Assembly (NCBI GenBank): GCA_024233305.1
Contig: JACKPV010000026.1
Coordinates: 304,884-368,883, forward strand
Origin: Verrucomicrobiales bacterium
Lineage (GTDB): Bacteria; Verrucomicrobiota; Verrucomicrobiia; Limisphaerales; J093
Reading direction: 5' to 3'
DNA length: 64,000 nt
Within the stretch, counting starts at the first letter, position 1. Each line of letters begins with the position of its first letter. Under the pieces are notes generated by a model. It saw only the letters and a program-made list of their open reading frames with translations. It was not told the origin of the DNA and searched no databases. Below, piece after piece: positions 27,206-35,959 of this stretch. A program made the translations under genes and the position numbers.

Positions 27206-28852
27206 TCACCGCGGAACCAACCCCGGCCCTGAGCGGGCCGTGCCGTTGAACACGAAGTCGCTGACGGTGAGCTCGTACACGTCTCCCGTGGACTTCGTCC
27301 CGTGCAGTCCGGGCATCCCCGCGGGAAGCCGGTCGTCGGTCGCGTGACAGTCCGCCAAAGGAGACCCGCCCTCCGTGGGGTCGTAGATCGCCAGATCCAG
27401 TTGGTCCCCAAAAGCCGAGAACCGGAGGCGGTACTCCCTGGCTGGGTTCATCAGGGGGAACTGGGTCTGCGCCAGGAGCTCGCCGCCAGGTCCGCTGATC
27501 GTCAGCGCGGATCGTGGCGAATCGTCGGCGGTCTGAAAGGTGACCACCGTGACCGCCCCCTCGTAACGGTCCTCGGGCAGGCCGTCCGTGCCCCGCCAAA
27601 CCTGGTCTTCCTTCGTGACGCGCAGCAACAGACCAAACGTGGCATCGATCATCGTTTCGTCCCAATCGGCAAGGGTAATCGAGGCAATGCAATCGCGCTG
27701 CCACAGCGGCCGAGGATCGGTTTGCAACAGGAGGAAGTCCTGGTTAAAGGCGGCGGAGCCCGAGATCCGGTAGCTCTCACCCGCGCGCGCGAGCCGGGGG
27801 CGGGCGGTGCCCGGTGTCGCCGCGAAGGTCTGCCACGTGGTGCTCCCGTCGTTGAACGACTTCGCGTTCCCGTAACCCGGGGTGAGGCGGAAGAATCGCG
27901 CCAGCCCGGTCATTGGGACGACACAGGACTTGTCGGGCGTCCCCACCGTAACCTCCGTCCCAGCCAACGCCGGCAACCAGGGACCTCCCGGGGAATCCGC
28001 CTCGGCCACCGTCCACGTTCCGCGCCAGGACAACTGCAACTGATCGCCCGAAAACCCCGCCTGGAGCGGAGGCGGCGTTGGCTCCTCCGAACAGAGGAAG
28101 TTGTCGAGGATCAGCTCGCCGGACGGCAGATTGGGATCATCAACAGCGATCCCCGTGACGAGGAACATGGAGGGGCCGTAATGCGGGGCGGCCGCCTCGA
28201 CGGCCTCAACCCCGCCATTGTAGAGGGTCTCACGTCCGGGGGTGTCGATCACCGTCGGGGCCTCCGCGACCACCTGTTCCGGATTGTCCCGCAGCACTGC
28301 CTTCGCGCGGATCTCCACGTTGTCGCCTTGTCGGGTAAACGAGTAGATGTGCGTTACCGGCTCGCTTGTGACGGAACTCCAGGTGTCCTGACGATACCAG
28401 CTCATCGGGTAGGGCGATTTGTATTTGCCGATCCAAAATGCGTTGCCCAGACGATGGATGGCATAGCCGGCCGCCTCAGGGCTGCCCTTCACGCTGAAGA
28501 AGAACGGGGTCGCCACCTCATCGGACCCGGGGCTGACACTGTCCAAACGGAACTCCAACGGTCGGCCTTCCGGAATGACGTAACTGCGGAAGTACCACAC
28601 CTGGGTCAAATCCGAAGAACTCGGCGCCAGGCGGCGAAACTTCACCTGCCCGTCAACGCTCTCGATTTCGATGGCGTCGCTGGGATCGCCCATGCCATCC
28701 CAGTTCGGTCCGTTGTCGAAGACGTCGATCACGTCCGCCTGCGACGAGGTCAGCCAGCCAGCCAGCAGTACCAGGCCAATCAACGGGGCTCGTCTTGTTG
28801 GCGCCTTGGCCGAACAACGTCGCCCTTGGGAATCCGTGTTGTGCATGATCAT
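27206..28852 (-). CDS. Secreted beta-rich protein, duplicate 1
   Basis: A 548-residue exported protein of unknown function. It has a long basic N-terminus and a hydrophobic signal (APLIGLVLLAGWLTSSQA, about residues 22-39), then DVIDVFDNGPNWDG. Residues about 40-260 resemble a LamG/jelly-roll-like domain with no catalytic pattern seen; residues 270-340 contain LSWRGTWTVAEADSPGGPW and GLARFFRL, a small Ig/Fn3-like module common in verrucomicrobial exported proteins; the last 200 residues hold a second beta domain (FGLLLRVTKED, SGPGGELLAQTQF). The start ATG at 28852 follows AGGAGAAGA, a clear ribosome site. It is the left-hand copy of a tandem duplication. Confidence 0.75.
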   Translation of the reverse strand: MIMHNTDSQGRRCSAKAPTRRAPLIGLVLLAGWLTSSQADVIDVFDNGPNWDGMGDPSDAIEIESVDGQVKFRRLAPSSSDLTQVWYFRSYVIPEGRPLEFRLDSVSPGSDEVATPFFFSVKGSPEAAGYAIHRLGNAFWIGKYKSPYPMSWYRQDTWSSVTSEPVTHIYSFTRQGDNVEIRAKAVLRDNPEQVVAEAPTVIDTPGRETLYNGGVEAVEAAAPHYGPSMFLVTGIAVDDPNLPSGELILDNFLCSEEPTPPPLQAGFSGDQLQLSWRGTWTVAEADSPGGPWLPALAGTEVTVGTPDKSCVVPMTGLARFFRLTPGYGNAKSFNDGSTTWQTFAATPGTARPRLARAGESYRISGSAAFNQDFLLLQTDPRPLWQRDCIASITLADWDETMIDATFGLLLRVTKEDQVWRGTDGLPEDRYEGAVTVVTFQTADDSPRSALTISGPGGELLAQTQFPLMNPAREYRLRFSAFGDQLDLAIYDPTEGGSPLADCHATDDRLPAGMPGLHGTKSTGDVYELTVSDFVFNGTARSGPGLVPR

Positions 28853-29129
28853 TCTTCTCCTTTCGTGTCGCATGGTCTAGGGCCCGACGCCCCTGCGCCT
28901 TGGCGCCTCCGCCTCTGGTCGCACCCCGTGGCGCGCCATCTCCTATACGATCCGGTCGCGCGGATCTTTCACCAAAGGCCTGACTTTCTCCGCCGCGCCC
29001 AGGCGCGTGCTTGACGAAGGGCGGCCCGCCCCGGCATCGCCCGGTCGGGATTCAGCCGCTGCTGCCGAGCGCGACCAATCACCCAACGGCCCTTCGGCAG
29101 ACGCGGCCCTCGTACTACCGGAACCTCCC

Positions 29130-30761
29130 TCACGGCGCTCCAGGCCCCGGCCCTGATCGGGCGGTTCCGTTGAACACCAGGTCGGTGACGGTGAGTTCAT
29201 ACACGTCTCCTGTGGACCTGCTCCCGTGCAGTCCGGGCATCCCTACCGGAAGGCGGTCATCGGCTGCGTGACACGCGGCCAGGGGAACCTCCCCACTCGT
29301 GGGGTCGAGGATTGCCAGATCCAACTCGTCACCGAATGCTGAGAAGCGCAGGCGGTACTTCCTGGCCGGGTCCAGCAACGGGAACCGGGCTTGAGCCAGG
29401 ACCTCACCGCCGGGTCCGCTGATCGTCAGCGCGGATTCCGTGGGATCGTCGGCGGTCCGGAAGGTGACCGCCCCTTCGTAACGCTCCTCGGGCAGGCCGT
29501 CACCGCCCCGCCAAATGTGGTCTTCCTTCGCAACGCGCAGCAGCAGGCCAAAGGTCGCCCCGACCATCGTTTCGTCCCAACCGGCGAGGTCGATCGAGGC
29601 GACGCGGTCGCGCTGCCAGTACAGGAGGTGGTCGTCTTGCAGTAGCAGGAAGTCCTGGTTCGCGCCGCCCGAGCCGGTGATCCGGTAGCCGTTGCCGGCC
29701 CGCATGAGCCGGGGGCAGGCAGTGCCGGGGGTGGCTGCGCAAGTCCTCCAGCCCGTGTCTCCGTCGATGAATGAGTTCGCCCTGCTGACGCCCGGTGCGA
29801 GGAGGAAGAACCGGGCCGGCCCGGTCGCCACCAGCGAGCATTCTTTTTGCGGGAGCCCCAGCCGGACTTGCGTGCCCGTGAGCGCCGGCGCCCAGGGACC
29901 GGCTGGCGAATCCGCCTCCAGCACGGTCCACGCGCCGACCCACGACAACCGCAACCGATCGCCCGCAAGCCCCGCGTGCAGCGCAGGCGGCGTCGGGTCT
30001 TCCGAGCAGGTGAAGTTATCGACCACCAGGGAGATCGGTTCGGCATTCCCGCCCAACATCGCCAGGCCGAGGGCCACGTCCATGGAGGGACCGTAGTGAG
30101 GGCTGGCCGTTTGCGCGGGCTCGAGCGTGCCGTCGGCGAGCATGTCGCGCCCGGGGGTATCGATCACCGGGGGCAGTTCCACGACGACCTGTTCCGGATC
30201 GTCGCGCATTACCACCTTGGCACGGATCGCCACATCGTCGCCCTGGCGGGTAAAGGAATAAACCAGGGTGACCGGATCGGTGACTTCCGGAATGGGCGCC
30301 TCCTCGACGAACCAGTTCACCCCCCAGGGCATCCAGACCTTCCCAATCCACATGACCCGCCGGCTGCGATGGATGCCATAGCTTCGCTGTGCCCCCTCGA
30401 CCTCAAACCAGAAGGATGTCGCGAGGTCGTCACTGCTGGCACTGACGCTGTCCAATCGGAATTCCAACGATCGATCCTCCGGGATGACGTAGGTGTGCCA
30501 ATACCATGCTCCCGACACCGTGGCGGAACTCGGCGCCCCGCGGCTCATCCGCAGACTGCCATCAACAATCTCGACCTCCAAGATGCCGCTGTCATCGCTC
30601 ACGCCGTCCCAGTTGGGTCCGTTCTCGAAGTCGTCAATGACGCCGGCCCGCGGCGAGGTCAGCCAGCCAGCGAGCAGTGCCAGGCCAATCAACGGGGACC
30701 GGCTCGGTCGCGCCCTCGCCGATCGAGGCCGCCATTTGGGGTCGGTGTTGTGCATGGTCAT
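29130..30761 (-). CDS. Secreted beta-rich protein, duplicate 2
   Basis: A 543-residue paralogue of the neighbouring gene, collinear along its whole length. Matching landmarks are the signal (LIGLALLAGWLTSPRA), VIDDFENGPNWDGVSDD, YVIPEDRSLEFRLDSVS, YSFTRQGDDVAIRAK, HYGPSMD, LSWVGAWTVLEADSPAGPW, ARFFLLAPG and SGPGGEVLAQARF. The start ATG at 30761 is preceded by AAGGAAAGGA. Function is unknown; the C-terminal half ends in the same VFNGTARSGPG tail. The pair has diverged clearly, so the duplication is not recent. Upstream is a 434-base region divergent to the sigma factor. Confidence 0.75.
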   Translation of the reverse strand: MTMHNTDPKWRPRSARARPSRSPLIGLALLAGWLTSPRAGVIDDFENGPNWDGVSDDSGILEVEIVDGSLRMSRGAPSSATVSGAWYWHTYVIPEDRSLEFRLDSVSASSDDLATSFWFEVEGAQRSYGIHRSRRVMWIGKVWMPWGVNWFVEEAPIPEVTDPVTLVYSFTRQGDDVAIRAKVVMRDDPEQVVVELPPVIDTPGRDMLADGTLEPAQTASPHYGPSMDVALGLAMLGGNAEPISLVVDNFTCSEDPTPPALHAGLAGDRLRLSWVGAWTVLEADSPAGPWAPALTGTQVRLGLPQKECSLVATGPARFFLLAPGVSRANSFIDGDTGWRTCAATPGTACPRLMRAGNGYRITGSGGANQDFLLLQDDHLLYWQRDRVASIDLAGWDETMVGATFGLLLRVAKEDHIWRGGDGLPEERYEGAVTFRTADDPTESALTISGPGGEVLAQARFPLLDPARKYRLRFSAFGDELDLAILDPTSGEVPLAACHAADDRLPVGMPGLHGSRSTGDVYELTVTDLVFNGTARSGPGPGAP

Positions 30762-31195
30762 TCCTTTCCTTTCGTGTTGTATGCTTCCGGCGCCGACGCC
30801 CTCTGCCCTCGTGCCTTCGCTTCCCATCGCACCCCCCGGCGCTCACCCGCCTTTACGATCCCACCGCGCGGATCTTTCACGGGAAGTTGGGTTTTTTTCT
30901 CGTCTGGGGCTGAACACCTCACCGAAGGGGCGGTGGGCGGAAGAGCGTGATCGTGCAACCCTGGCGGAGCCAGCGAACCGGGCACGCCAGGCGGAACCGA
31001 CCCGCGTCTGATCCACCGGAAGGTGTCCCATCGGTTCCGGCGGAAATCCGCCGCTCTGGAGGGCGCGATCAAACGCGTTGGAAGGCGTCCGGGGTTCAAT
31101 GCTGGAAGGTCGCACTTTTCGTGCAAGATCTTCCTGGTGGAGCCCGTAGTGAGGGTGGAAAGTCAGACCGGAGGGAGAACAGCGAGGGCGGCACC
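30762..31195. other. Divergent intergenic region ahead of sigma factor
   Basis: A 434-base stretch between the secreted-protein duplicate and the sigma factor. The left 140 bases belong to the duplicated flank. A run GGTTTTTTTCTCG lies near 30891 and a short hairpin GCACTTTTCGTGC near 31112-31124. No open frame with coding character is seen; promoters for both divergent genes should lie here but none is clear enough to mark. Confidence 0.5.
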
Positions 31196-31909
31196 ATGAG
31201 CACGACGCGATTTCCGGCAGCAACCTCCCCGAAGCAGGGTGTGCCCGGGGGCGAGGACTCGATCGCCACGCGGCAGAGTCTGTTAAAGCGGTTGGGGAAC
31301 AAGGAGGACAGCGCCGGCTGGCAGGAGTTCTTCGAGACCTACTGGGGCCTGATCTACCGCCTCGCACGCCGGGCCGGATTGAATGAGGCGGACGCGCAGG
31401 ATGTGGTCCAGGAGACGGTCATCGCCGTCGCACGCAAGATGGAGGGTTTCGTTTACGATCCCGAGCGCGGCTCGTTCAAGGCGTGGTTGCGGCAGTTGAC
31501 CCGCTGGCGCATTCGGGATCAGCTCGAGCGCAACCGACGGGAGGCGGAACGGCGGCATCACAGCCATCCGAACGACGGACACCGCACGGCGACCGTCGAA
31601 CGGGTGGCCGATCCGGCGGCGGAGGGGTTCGAGGCGGACTGGGACACGGCGTGGGAGGAGAACCTGTTGCAGGTGGCCCTGGAGCGCACCAAGCAACGAG
31701 TCACCCCGGCTTCCTACCGCATCTACGACTGCTGCGTCCACGAGGAGCTGTCCGCGACGCAGGTCGCCCGGCTGTTGCGGGTCAACGTGGCGAAGGTGTA
31801 TCTGGCGCGGCACCGGGTGGGCCGGAGGGTGGAACAGGAATTGTTGCGGTTGCGCAACGAGGTCCGGCGGCGGGAAGCGCAGGAGTTTCCCCGTGCATCC
31901 GACCATTGA
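31196..31909 (+). CDS. ECF-type RNA polymerase sigma factor
   Basis: A 237-residue sigma-70 family protein. Region 2 is visible as FETYWGLIYRLARRAGLNEADAQ followed by DVVQETVIAVARKM, with the region 2.4-like KAWLRQLTRWRIRDQL; region 4 is LSATQVARLLRVNVAKVYLARHRVGRRVE. Between the two lies a basic linker with an HH-rich stretch. No anti-sigma gene follows; instead a transmembrane Ser/Thr kinase gene begins 55 bases after the stop codon. Family knowledge: ECF groups of Planctomycetes and relatives are linked to Ser/Thr kinases, which are thought to activate the sigma factor by phosphorylation. Start ATG 31196 has GAGGG about eight bases upstream. Confidence 0.9.
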   Translation: MSTTRFPAATSPKQGVPGGEDSIATRQSLLKRLGNKEDSAGWQEFFETYWGLIYRLARRAGLNEADAQDVVQETVIAVARKMEGFVYDPERGSFKAWLRQLTRWRIRDQLERNRREAERRHHSHPNDGHRTATVERVADPAAEGFEADWDTAWEENLLQVALERTKQRVTPASYRIYDCCVHEELSATQVARLLRVNVAKVYLARHRVGRRVEQELLRLRNEVRRREAQEFPRASDH

Positions 31910-31950
31910 TTGCGTTACAGTTCGGGCAATCTCAGCCGAACACCGCAATC

Positions 31951-31956
31951 AGGAGG
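31951..31956 (+). promoter_or_regulatory. Strong Shine-Dalgarno site AGGAGG
   Basis: AGGAGG followed by eight bases and GTG at 31965. It settles the start of the kinase gene: the frame is also open from a GTG at 31893 that overlaps the sigma gene, but that one has no such site. It is the clearest ribosome site in the window. Confidence 0.8.
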
Positions 31957-31964
31957 TTGTCACG

Positions 31965-34900
31965 GTGAGTCAGGATTCCCGTTTCCCCAAGCCGCGAGAA
32001 ACCCCGACGGCCACTCCCTTGACCGGAGGCGGGCCGCCTTGGTCCCACGAACCGCCGCCGGTGCCGGATCACGAGATGCTCCGTTGCATCGGCCGGGGCG
32101 CCTTCGGCGAAGTCTGGCTGGCGCGCACCGTCATGGGGGCCTACCGGGCGGTCAAGGTGGTCTACCGCGATGCCTTCGAGCACGAGCGCCCGTTCGAACG
32201 GGAGTTCGAAGGCATCCGTCGATTCGAGCCGGTCTCCCGCGAGCACCCGAGCCAGATCGCCATCCTGCACGTCGGGCGCAACGAGGCCGCCGGCTGCTTC
32301 TACTACGTCATGGAGTTGGCCGATGAGGCCGCCAGCCCCGGAGGTCAGCCCGCGCAAACCTCGCCCCCACCCCCGCTCGGAACGACCCTCGCGCGGGCTG
32401 TGGTCGGCGGCTACGGGGGAATCGACCCCGACACCTATCTGCCGCGGACGTTGAAATACGAGCAGCACCGGCACGGACGGTTGTCGGTAGCCGACGTATT
32501 GCGGTTGGGGACGAGCCTGGCGACGGCGCTGGATCACCTGCATCGGCACGGGTTGGTGCATCGGGACATCAAACCCTCGAACATCATCTTCGTGAACGGG
32601 GCGCCGAAACTGGCGGACGTGGGGTTGGTGGCGACAGTGGATGCAAGCATGTCGGTGGCGGGCACCCCGGGCTACATGCCGCCCGAGGGGGCGGGGACGC
32701 CGAAGGGGGATCTCTACAGCCTGGGCAAGGTGCTTTACGAACTGGCGACCGGGAACGACCGGCAGGCATTTCCGGCGTTGCCGCGGGCGGTCCTGGAGAG
32801 TGATGAAGGCGAGCTGTTGCGGGAATTGAGCGCCGTGCTGGACAAAGCGTGCGACGGAGATCCGGCCCGGCGGTACGAGACGGTGGCCGGGATGCATGCC
32901 GACCTGGCGCTGATCCAGAGCGGGCGGTCGGTGAGGCGGAGTCGCCGGCTTGAGAAGCGGCAGCGATCACTGGTCCGCGCGGCGGCCGTGCTGCTGGCGA
33001 CCGCCGTGATCGCTGCCGGGGGGTTGGTCTATTGGAAACACACCGCGGAGAAGACGAAGCGGGCCCTCGCCAAGGCGGAAGCGGCCACGGACGAGAAACG
33101 GCAGGCACTGGAGGAAAAGGAGCGGGCCTTGCGGACACAGGAGACGACGCTGCAGCGGTACCGCATGGCGAACTACGCCGCGGCGATGGGCCAGGCGTTC
33201 TATGCCGCGGAGGACCAGCGCTGGCCGGAGGTGTTCCGGCTCCTGCGGGAGCAGATCCCCACCAACGGAGCCCCGGATCTCCGAGGCTGGGAATGGCGGT
33301 ATCTCGAAGGGGTGGCTCACCGGTTGCGCGGCACCGAGGTAGGACGCTGGTCCAGGGCGGTTTCCTCAATCGTCCTGGCCCCGGACCAGGACGCCATCGC
33401 CATCGCTCTTGGGGACGGCAGGATCGAGATTCGGAGTCCCGATTTGCGCCAATGCACCGCCACGCTGAACTCCCCGGTGGGAGGCTATTCGAACGTCGCC
33501 TTCTCCCCCGACGGCAACCGCCTCTATGCCGCGGGGGACGGAGGTTTTGCAGCCTGGAGGCGGGATGCGCAGGGCTGGAGGAGCGTCACCAACATCGCCC
33601 TGCGGTTCGAAGGCCGTTACGAGGGCTCGCCGCTGGCAATCCAACCCGACGGGAAGGCGGCTTTTCTATCAGGTGCCAGACTTCAGGCCGACCAGACCCC
33701 GGCCTCTCCCGCAAGTCGCGATGTCGTCGTTCACGTCGCCCGCCTCGACCTGACCTCATTCATCATCGAGCCCCTGCCCGTGAAACATGATGAGGATCTG
33801 AACGCGCTGGCGCTTTCACCCAGTGGCCGCTGGCTGGCTTCCGGAGGAGGGGATGAGCATGTCCATTTGCTGGACCTGACCCGTCCGGACATGGGGATCG
33901 CCACCGCCCGACTCGAAGCGACGACCGGTTGCCTGGGCTTCGTCGGCGAGAGCCAGTTGGTTGTGGGCGATCGTCTGGGAGTCATTCATCTGTTGTCCGT
34001 GCCGGGACTCGAGAGGCTCGGGTCGAGAAAAGCGCACGAAAACGGGGTCCAAGCGGTCGCGCACGACCCTCCCAGCGGAAGGCTGCTAAGCGCCGGTCTC
34101 GACGGCTCGCTGCGGTCCTGCGACCCGGCGGACATCGCCGACGACCAACCGGATGTGGTGGGGGCGGTCGAAGGGCGGGCCGAGGCATTGGCCGTACTCC
34201 CGCAAGACGGGGGCGTGCTGGTGGCGGACCAGACGGGTGGAGTGGCCCGGTTCGGATCGGTATTTCCGGGACCGGGGATGCGGCCCGCGGTGATGGTGGA
34301 TCCCTGGCTCGGCAGCCGCTGGGGAGCCATGCATTACGCTGCCTCCCTGGATGAGGAGAACCACTCGGTTACCATCTGGGACTTGGACCGCGCGGCAATC
34401 GTAGTTCAGGTGAATCTCAAGGACGCGGCGGGCCACGTGCCGTTGCGCCGGCAGTACGACGTGGGACAACAATCCGGCACGCGGTTGGTGGTGGGGTATG
34501 ACGACCGCACGATCCGGTTGCTGGAATGCGCCGGCGGGACCGTCCAGGAGATCAGGCGGCTGTCCCTTACGGTGGAAACCCACTACCCCTTCTACTACGC
34601 CCGGGATGAACGCCTCGTCGCTTTCGCAGTGGACGATTACCGACGCATCCTGGTGTGGGACTGTACCGACACCAACCCGGCTTGGCTGGAGGCCGGCCCG
34701 GGGATGCAGGTGAGTTGGCCGGACTTCCCGGTCGATTCACGGGACGTGATCGCAGAAGTGCCCGGGGCCGGCCGCATGCGCTGGCGGCTGGATCCCGGGC
34801 CACCGATCAAGGCGGCGGGCCCCTTCAGACTCGGCCTGCCCGACCCGAAAGGCGCGTTGGAATACGCATCGAATGGAACTCTGGCCTACTCGGCCAGCGC

Positions 34901-35276
34901 CAGCGGCTCGTTTCTGCACCGGACAGAGGGTTGGAAGATACTGGATACCCGCCGGCTGCCCGGCCTTCGCACCGGCTCGGTCCTGGCGGTCTTCACCCCT
35001 GATAGCTCGCGAATCATCGTGGACTCGCAAGGAACGGATCACCTCGAGATCATCGACACCGACAGTCTGGAAGTGGTAGGGCGGCTGCCCGATCCGCCCT
35101 GCCGGGGCAGCGCGCAACTGATCATGTCCGAGAACGGCGAGCACCTCTACGTCGGCACCCGGTCGAAGGCGAATCCCGAGCCCTTCAAGCTCCACCACTA
35201 CCACGTGCCGCCGCTGGCCGAGTTGGAACCGGCCCCGATCGCCCCGCCTCCGGCGGACCGGTCCAACACAAGGTAG
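31965..35276 (+). CDS. Transmembrane Ser/Thr protein kinase with WD40-like domain
   Basis: A 1103-residue protein. The cytoplasmic kinase domain (about 35-310) shows the glycine loop IGRGAFGEV, the ATP-binding lysine K64 in AVKVVY, the catalytic loop HRDIKPSN (D201) and DVG (218-220) in place of the usual DFG, then GTPGYMPPE and YSLGKVLYELATG. A membrane helix follows (AAAVLLATAVIAAGGLVYW, about 338-358), then a charged coiled coil rich in Lys/Glu/Ala (KTKRALAKAEAATDEKRQALEEKE), and a long WD40-like propeller region outside the membrane (about 440-1070). It is encoded behind the sigma factor and probably transmits an extracytoplasmic signal to it. The start follows AGGAGG. Confidence 0.92.
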   Translation: MSQDSRFPKPRETPTATPLTGGGPPWSHEPPPVPDHEMLRCIGRGAFGEVWLARTVMGAYRAVKVVYRDAFEHERPFEREFEGIRRFEPVSREHPSQIAILHVGRNEAAGCFYYVMELADEAASPGGQPAQTSPPPPLGTTLARAVVGGYGGIDPDTYLPRTLKYEQHRHGRLSVADVLRLGTSLATALDHLHRHGLVHRDIKPSNIIFVNGAPKLADVGLVATVDASMSVAGTPGYMPPEGAGTPKGDLYSLGKVLYELATGNDRQAFPALPRAVLESDEGELLRELSAVLDKACDGDPARRYETVAGMHADLALIQSGRSVRRSRRLEKRQRSLVRAAAVLLATAVIAAGGLVYWKHTAEKTKRALAKAEAATDEKRQALEEKERALRTQETTLQRYRMANYAAAMGQAFYAAEDQRWPEVFRLLREQIPTNGAPDLRGWEWRYLEGVAHRLRGTEVGRWSRAVSSIVLAPDQDAIAIALGDGRIEIRSPDLRQCTATLNSPVGGYSNVAFSPDGNRLYAAGDGGFAAWRRDAQGWRSVTNIALRFEGRYEGSPLAIQPDGKAAFLSGARLQADQTPASPASRDVVVHVARLDLTSFIIEPLPVKHDEDLNALALSPSGRWLASGGGDEHVHLLDLTRPDMGIATARLEATTGCLGFVGESQLVVGDRLGVIHLLSVPGLERLGSRKAHENGVQAVAHDPPSGRLLSAGLDGSLRSCDPADIADDQPDVVGAVEGRAEALAVLPQDGGVLVADQTGGVARFGSVFPGPGMRPAVMVDPWLGSRWGAMHYAASLDEENHSVTIWDLDRAAIVVQVNLKDAAGHVPLRRQYDVGQQSGTRLVVGYDDRTIRLLECAGGTVQEIRRLSLTVETHYPFYYARDERLVAFAVDDYRRILVWDCTDTNPAWLEAGPGMQVSWPDFPVDSRDVIAEVPGAGRMRWRLDPGPPIKAAGPFRLGLPDPKGALEYASNGTLAYSASASGSFLHRTEGWKILDTRRLPGLRTGSVLAVFTPDSSRIIVDSQGTDHLEIIDTDSLEVVGRLPDPPCRGSAQLIMSENGEHLYVGTRSKANPEPFKLHHYHVPPLAELEPAPIAPPPADRSNTR

Positions 35277-35280
35277 CCGC

Positions 35281-35478
35281 TGAGCCGTATCGATTCAGTC
35301 AATGGACCGCGGATGGGCACGGATGCCACGGATGGGGCGCGGCGCTGCCGCCATGGCGGAGAAGCCGGGAAACCTCACCAAATGGTGAGCCCGAACCCAG
35401 GGCGCGCGATTCTGGTTTCCGTCAATATCCGTGCCCATCCGCGCCCATCCGTGGTGAATCCCACTGCATGGTTACGGC
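35281..35478. repeat. Chimeric repeat unit with long inverted repeat
   Basis: It opens with TGAGCCGTATCGATTCA (35281-35297) and closes with CACTGCATGGTTACGGC (35462-35478), the same two ends as the complete element at 45671. Its inside is different: a perfect 16-bp inverted repeat, GCGGATGGGCACGGAT (35309-35324) and its complement (35427-35442), with a central hairpin CTCACCA-AA-TGGTGAG (35374-35389). Nothing coding is seen in it. Confidence 0.65.
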
Positions 35479-35653
35479 TGAGCTGTGAGCATTCAGTACC
35501 CTGTAGCTGCCGAGGTATGGTCGGCGCTGAAATCCAAGGGCTTGCGAGGTCTCGCCGGTTCCGACTTGCAGTCACGTTTTGGTGAATCATCGCGCCCAGC
35601 GGCAAGGGGCCGTATCCCAGCTGAATCATGCGCCGACTCCACGTCGGCGCACG
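35479..35653. repeat. Interspersed element, copy 1 (degenerate)
   Basis: Shares TCGGCGCTGAAATCC, GGTGAATCATCGCGCC, CCGTATCCCAGCTGAATCATG and CGCCGAC...GTCGGCG with the other copies, but the left end (TGAGCTGTGAGCATTCA) and left hairpin are decayed. It abuts the chimeric unit in tandem and lies next to a decayed pilin-like gene. Confidence 0.7.
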
Positions 35654-35679
35654 ACTCACTGAATGGACGCGCCTGCGCC

Positions 35680-35950
35680 TCACGGTGGCCAGCGGTAGAT
35701 CGTGCGTTCCTGCAGCCAGCGGACGTCCGGGTTGTTCGGGCTGTGGACCACCGGTTGGCCACCGTCGAGATCCCCGATCCGGTCCGGCGCTGCCAGCGTT
35801 CGCCGATCCCGCCAGGTCCTGCCCTCCGCATGACCGTCGGCAAAGGAGAGGTTGCTGGTCCGACCGTGGTTTGCAGCGGGGAAATTGTGCCACTTCTCCA
35901 GGCCGGGAGCGACCGCATCGAAGCCGTCCAGCACGACCGCTGAATCTACA
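35680..35950 (-). pseudogene. Remnant of an H-X9-DG-domain (prepilin-like) protein
   Basis: Reading leftwards, an uninterrupted stretch of about 90 codons encodes the C-terminal end of the prepilin-processing-associated H-X9-DG family. It contains WHNFPAANHGRTSNLSFADG, where His is followed by nine residues and Asp-Gly, then HAEGRTW, RDRRTL, NNPDVRWLQERTIYRW and a stop codon. The usual N-terminal methylation site and pilin helix are missing: upstream the frame runs directly into the end of the LptF/G-type gene. Left of its stop lie repeat elements. It is therefore a scrap of a once complete gene of about 250 codons, possibly broken when the repeats arrived. Confidence 0.6.
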
Positions 35951-35959
35951 CTACGGGGT

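Larger units (their letters stand above)
27080..30900. repeat. Tandem duplication covering a secreted-protein gene and its flanks
   Basis: Two head-to-tail units of about 1.85 kb. Similarity extends beyond the genes: upstream, both carry GCGCGGATCTTTCAC (28957 area and 30868 area) and CTTTCGTGT just before the ribosome site; downstream, both carry CGCGACCAATCA (27085 area and 29067 area) and CCCCGGCCCTGA near the stop codons. The limits given are approximate because the outer edges have diverged. Confidence 0.75.
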
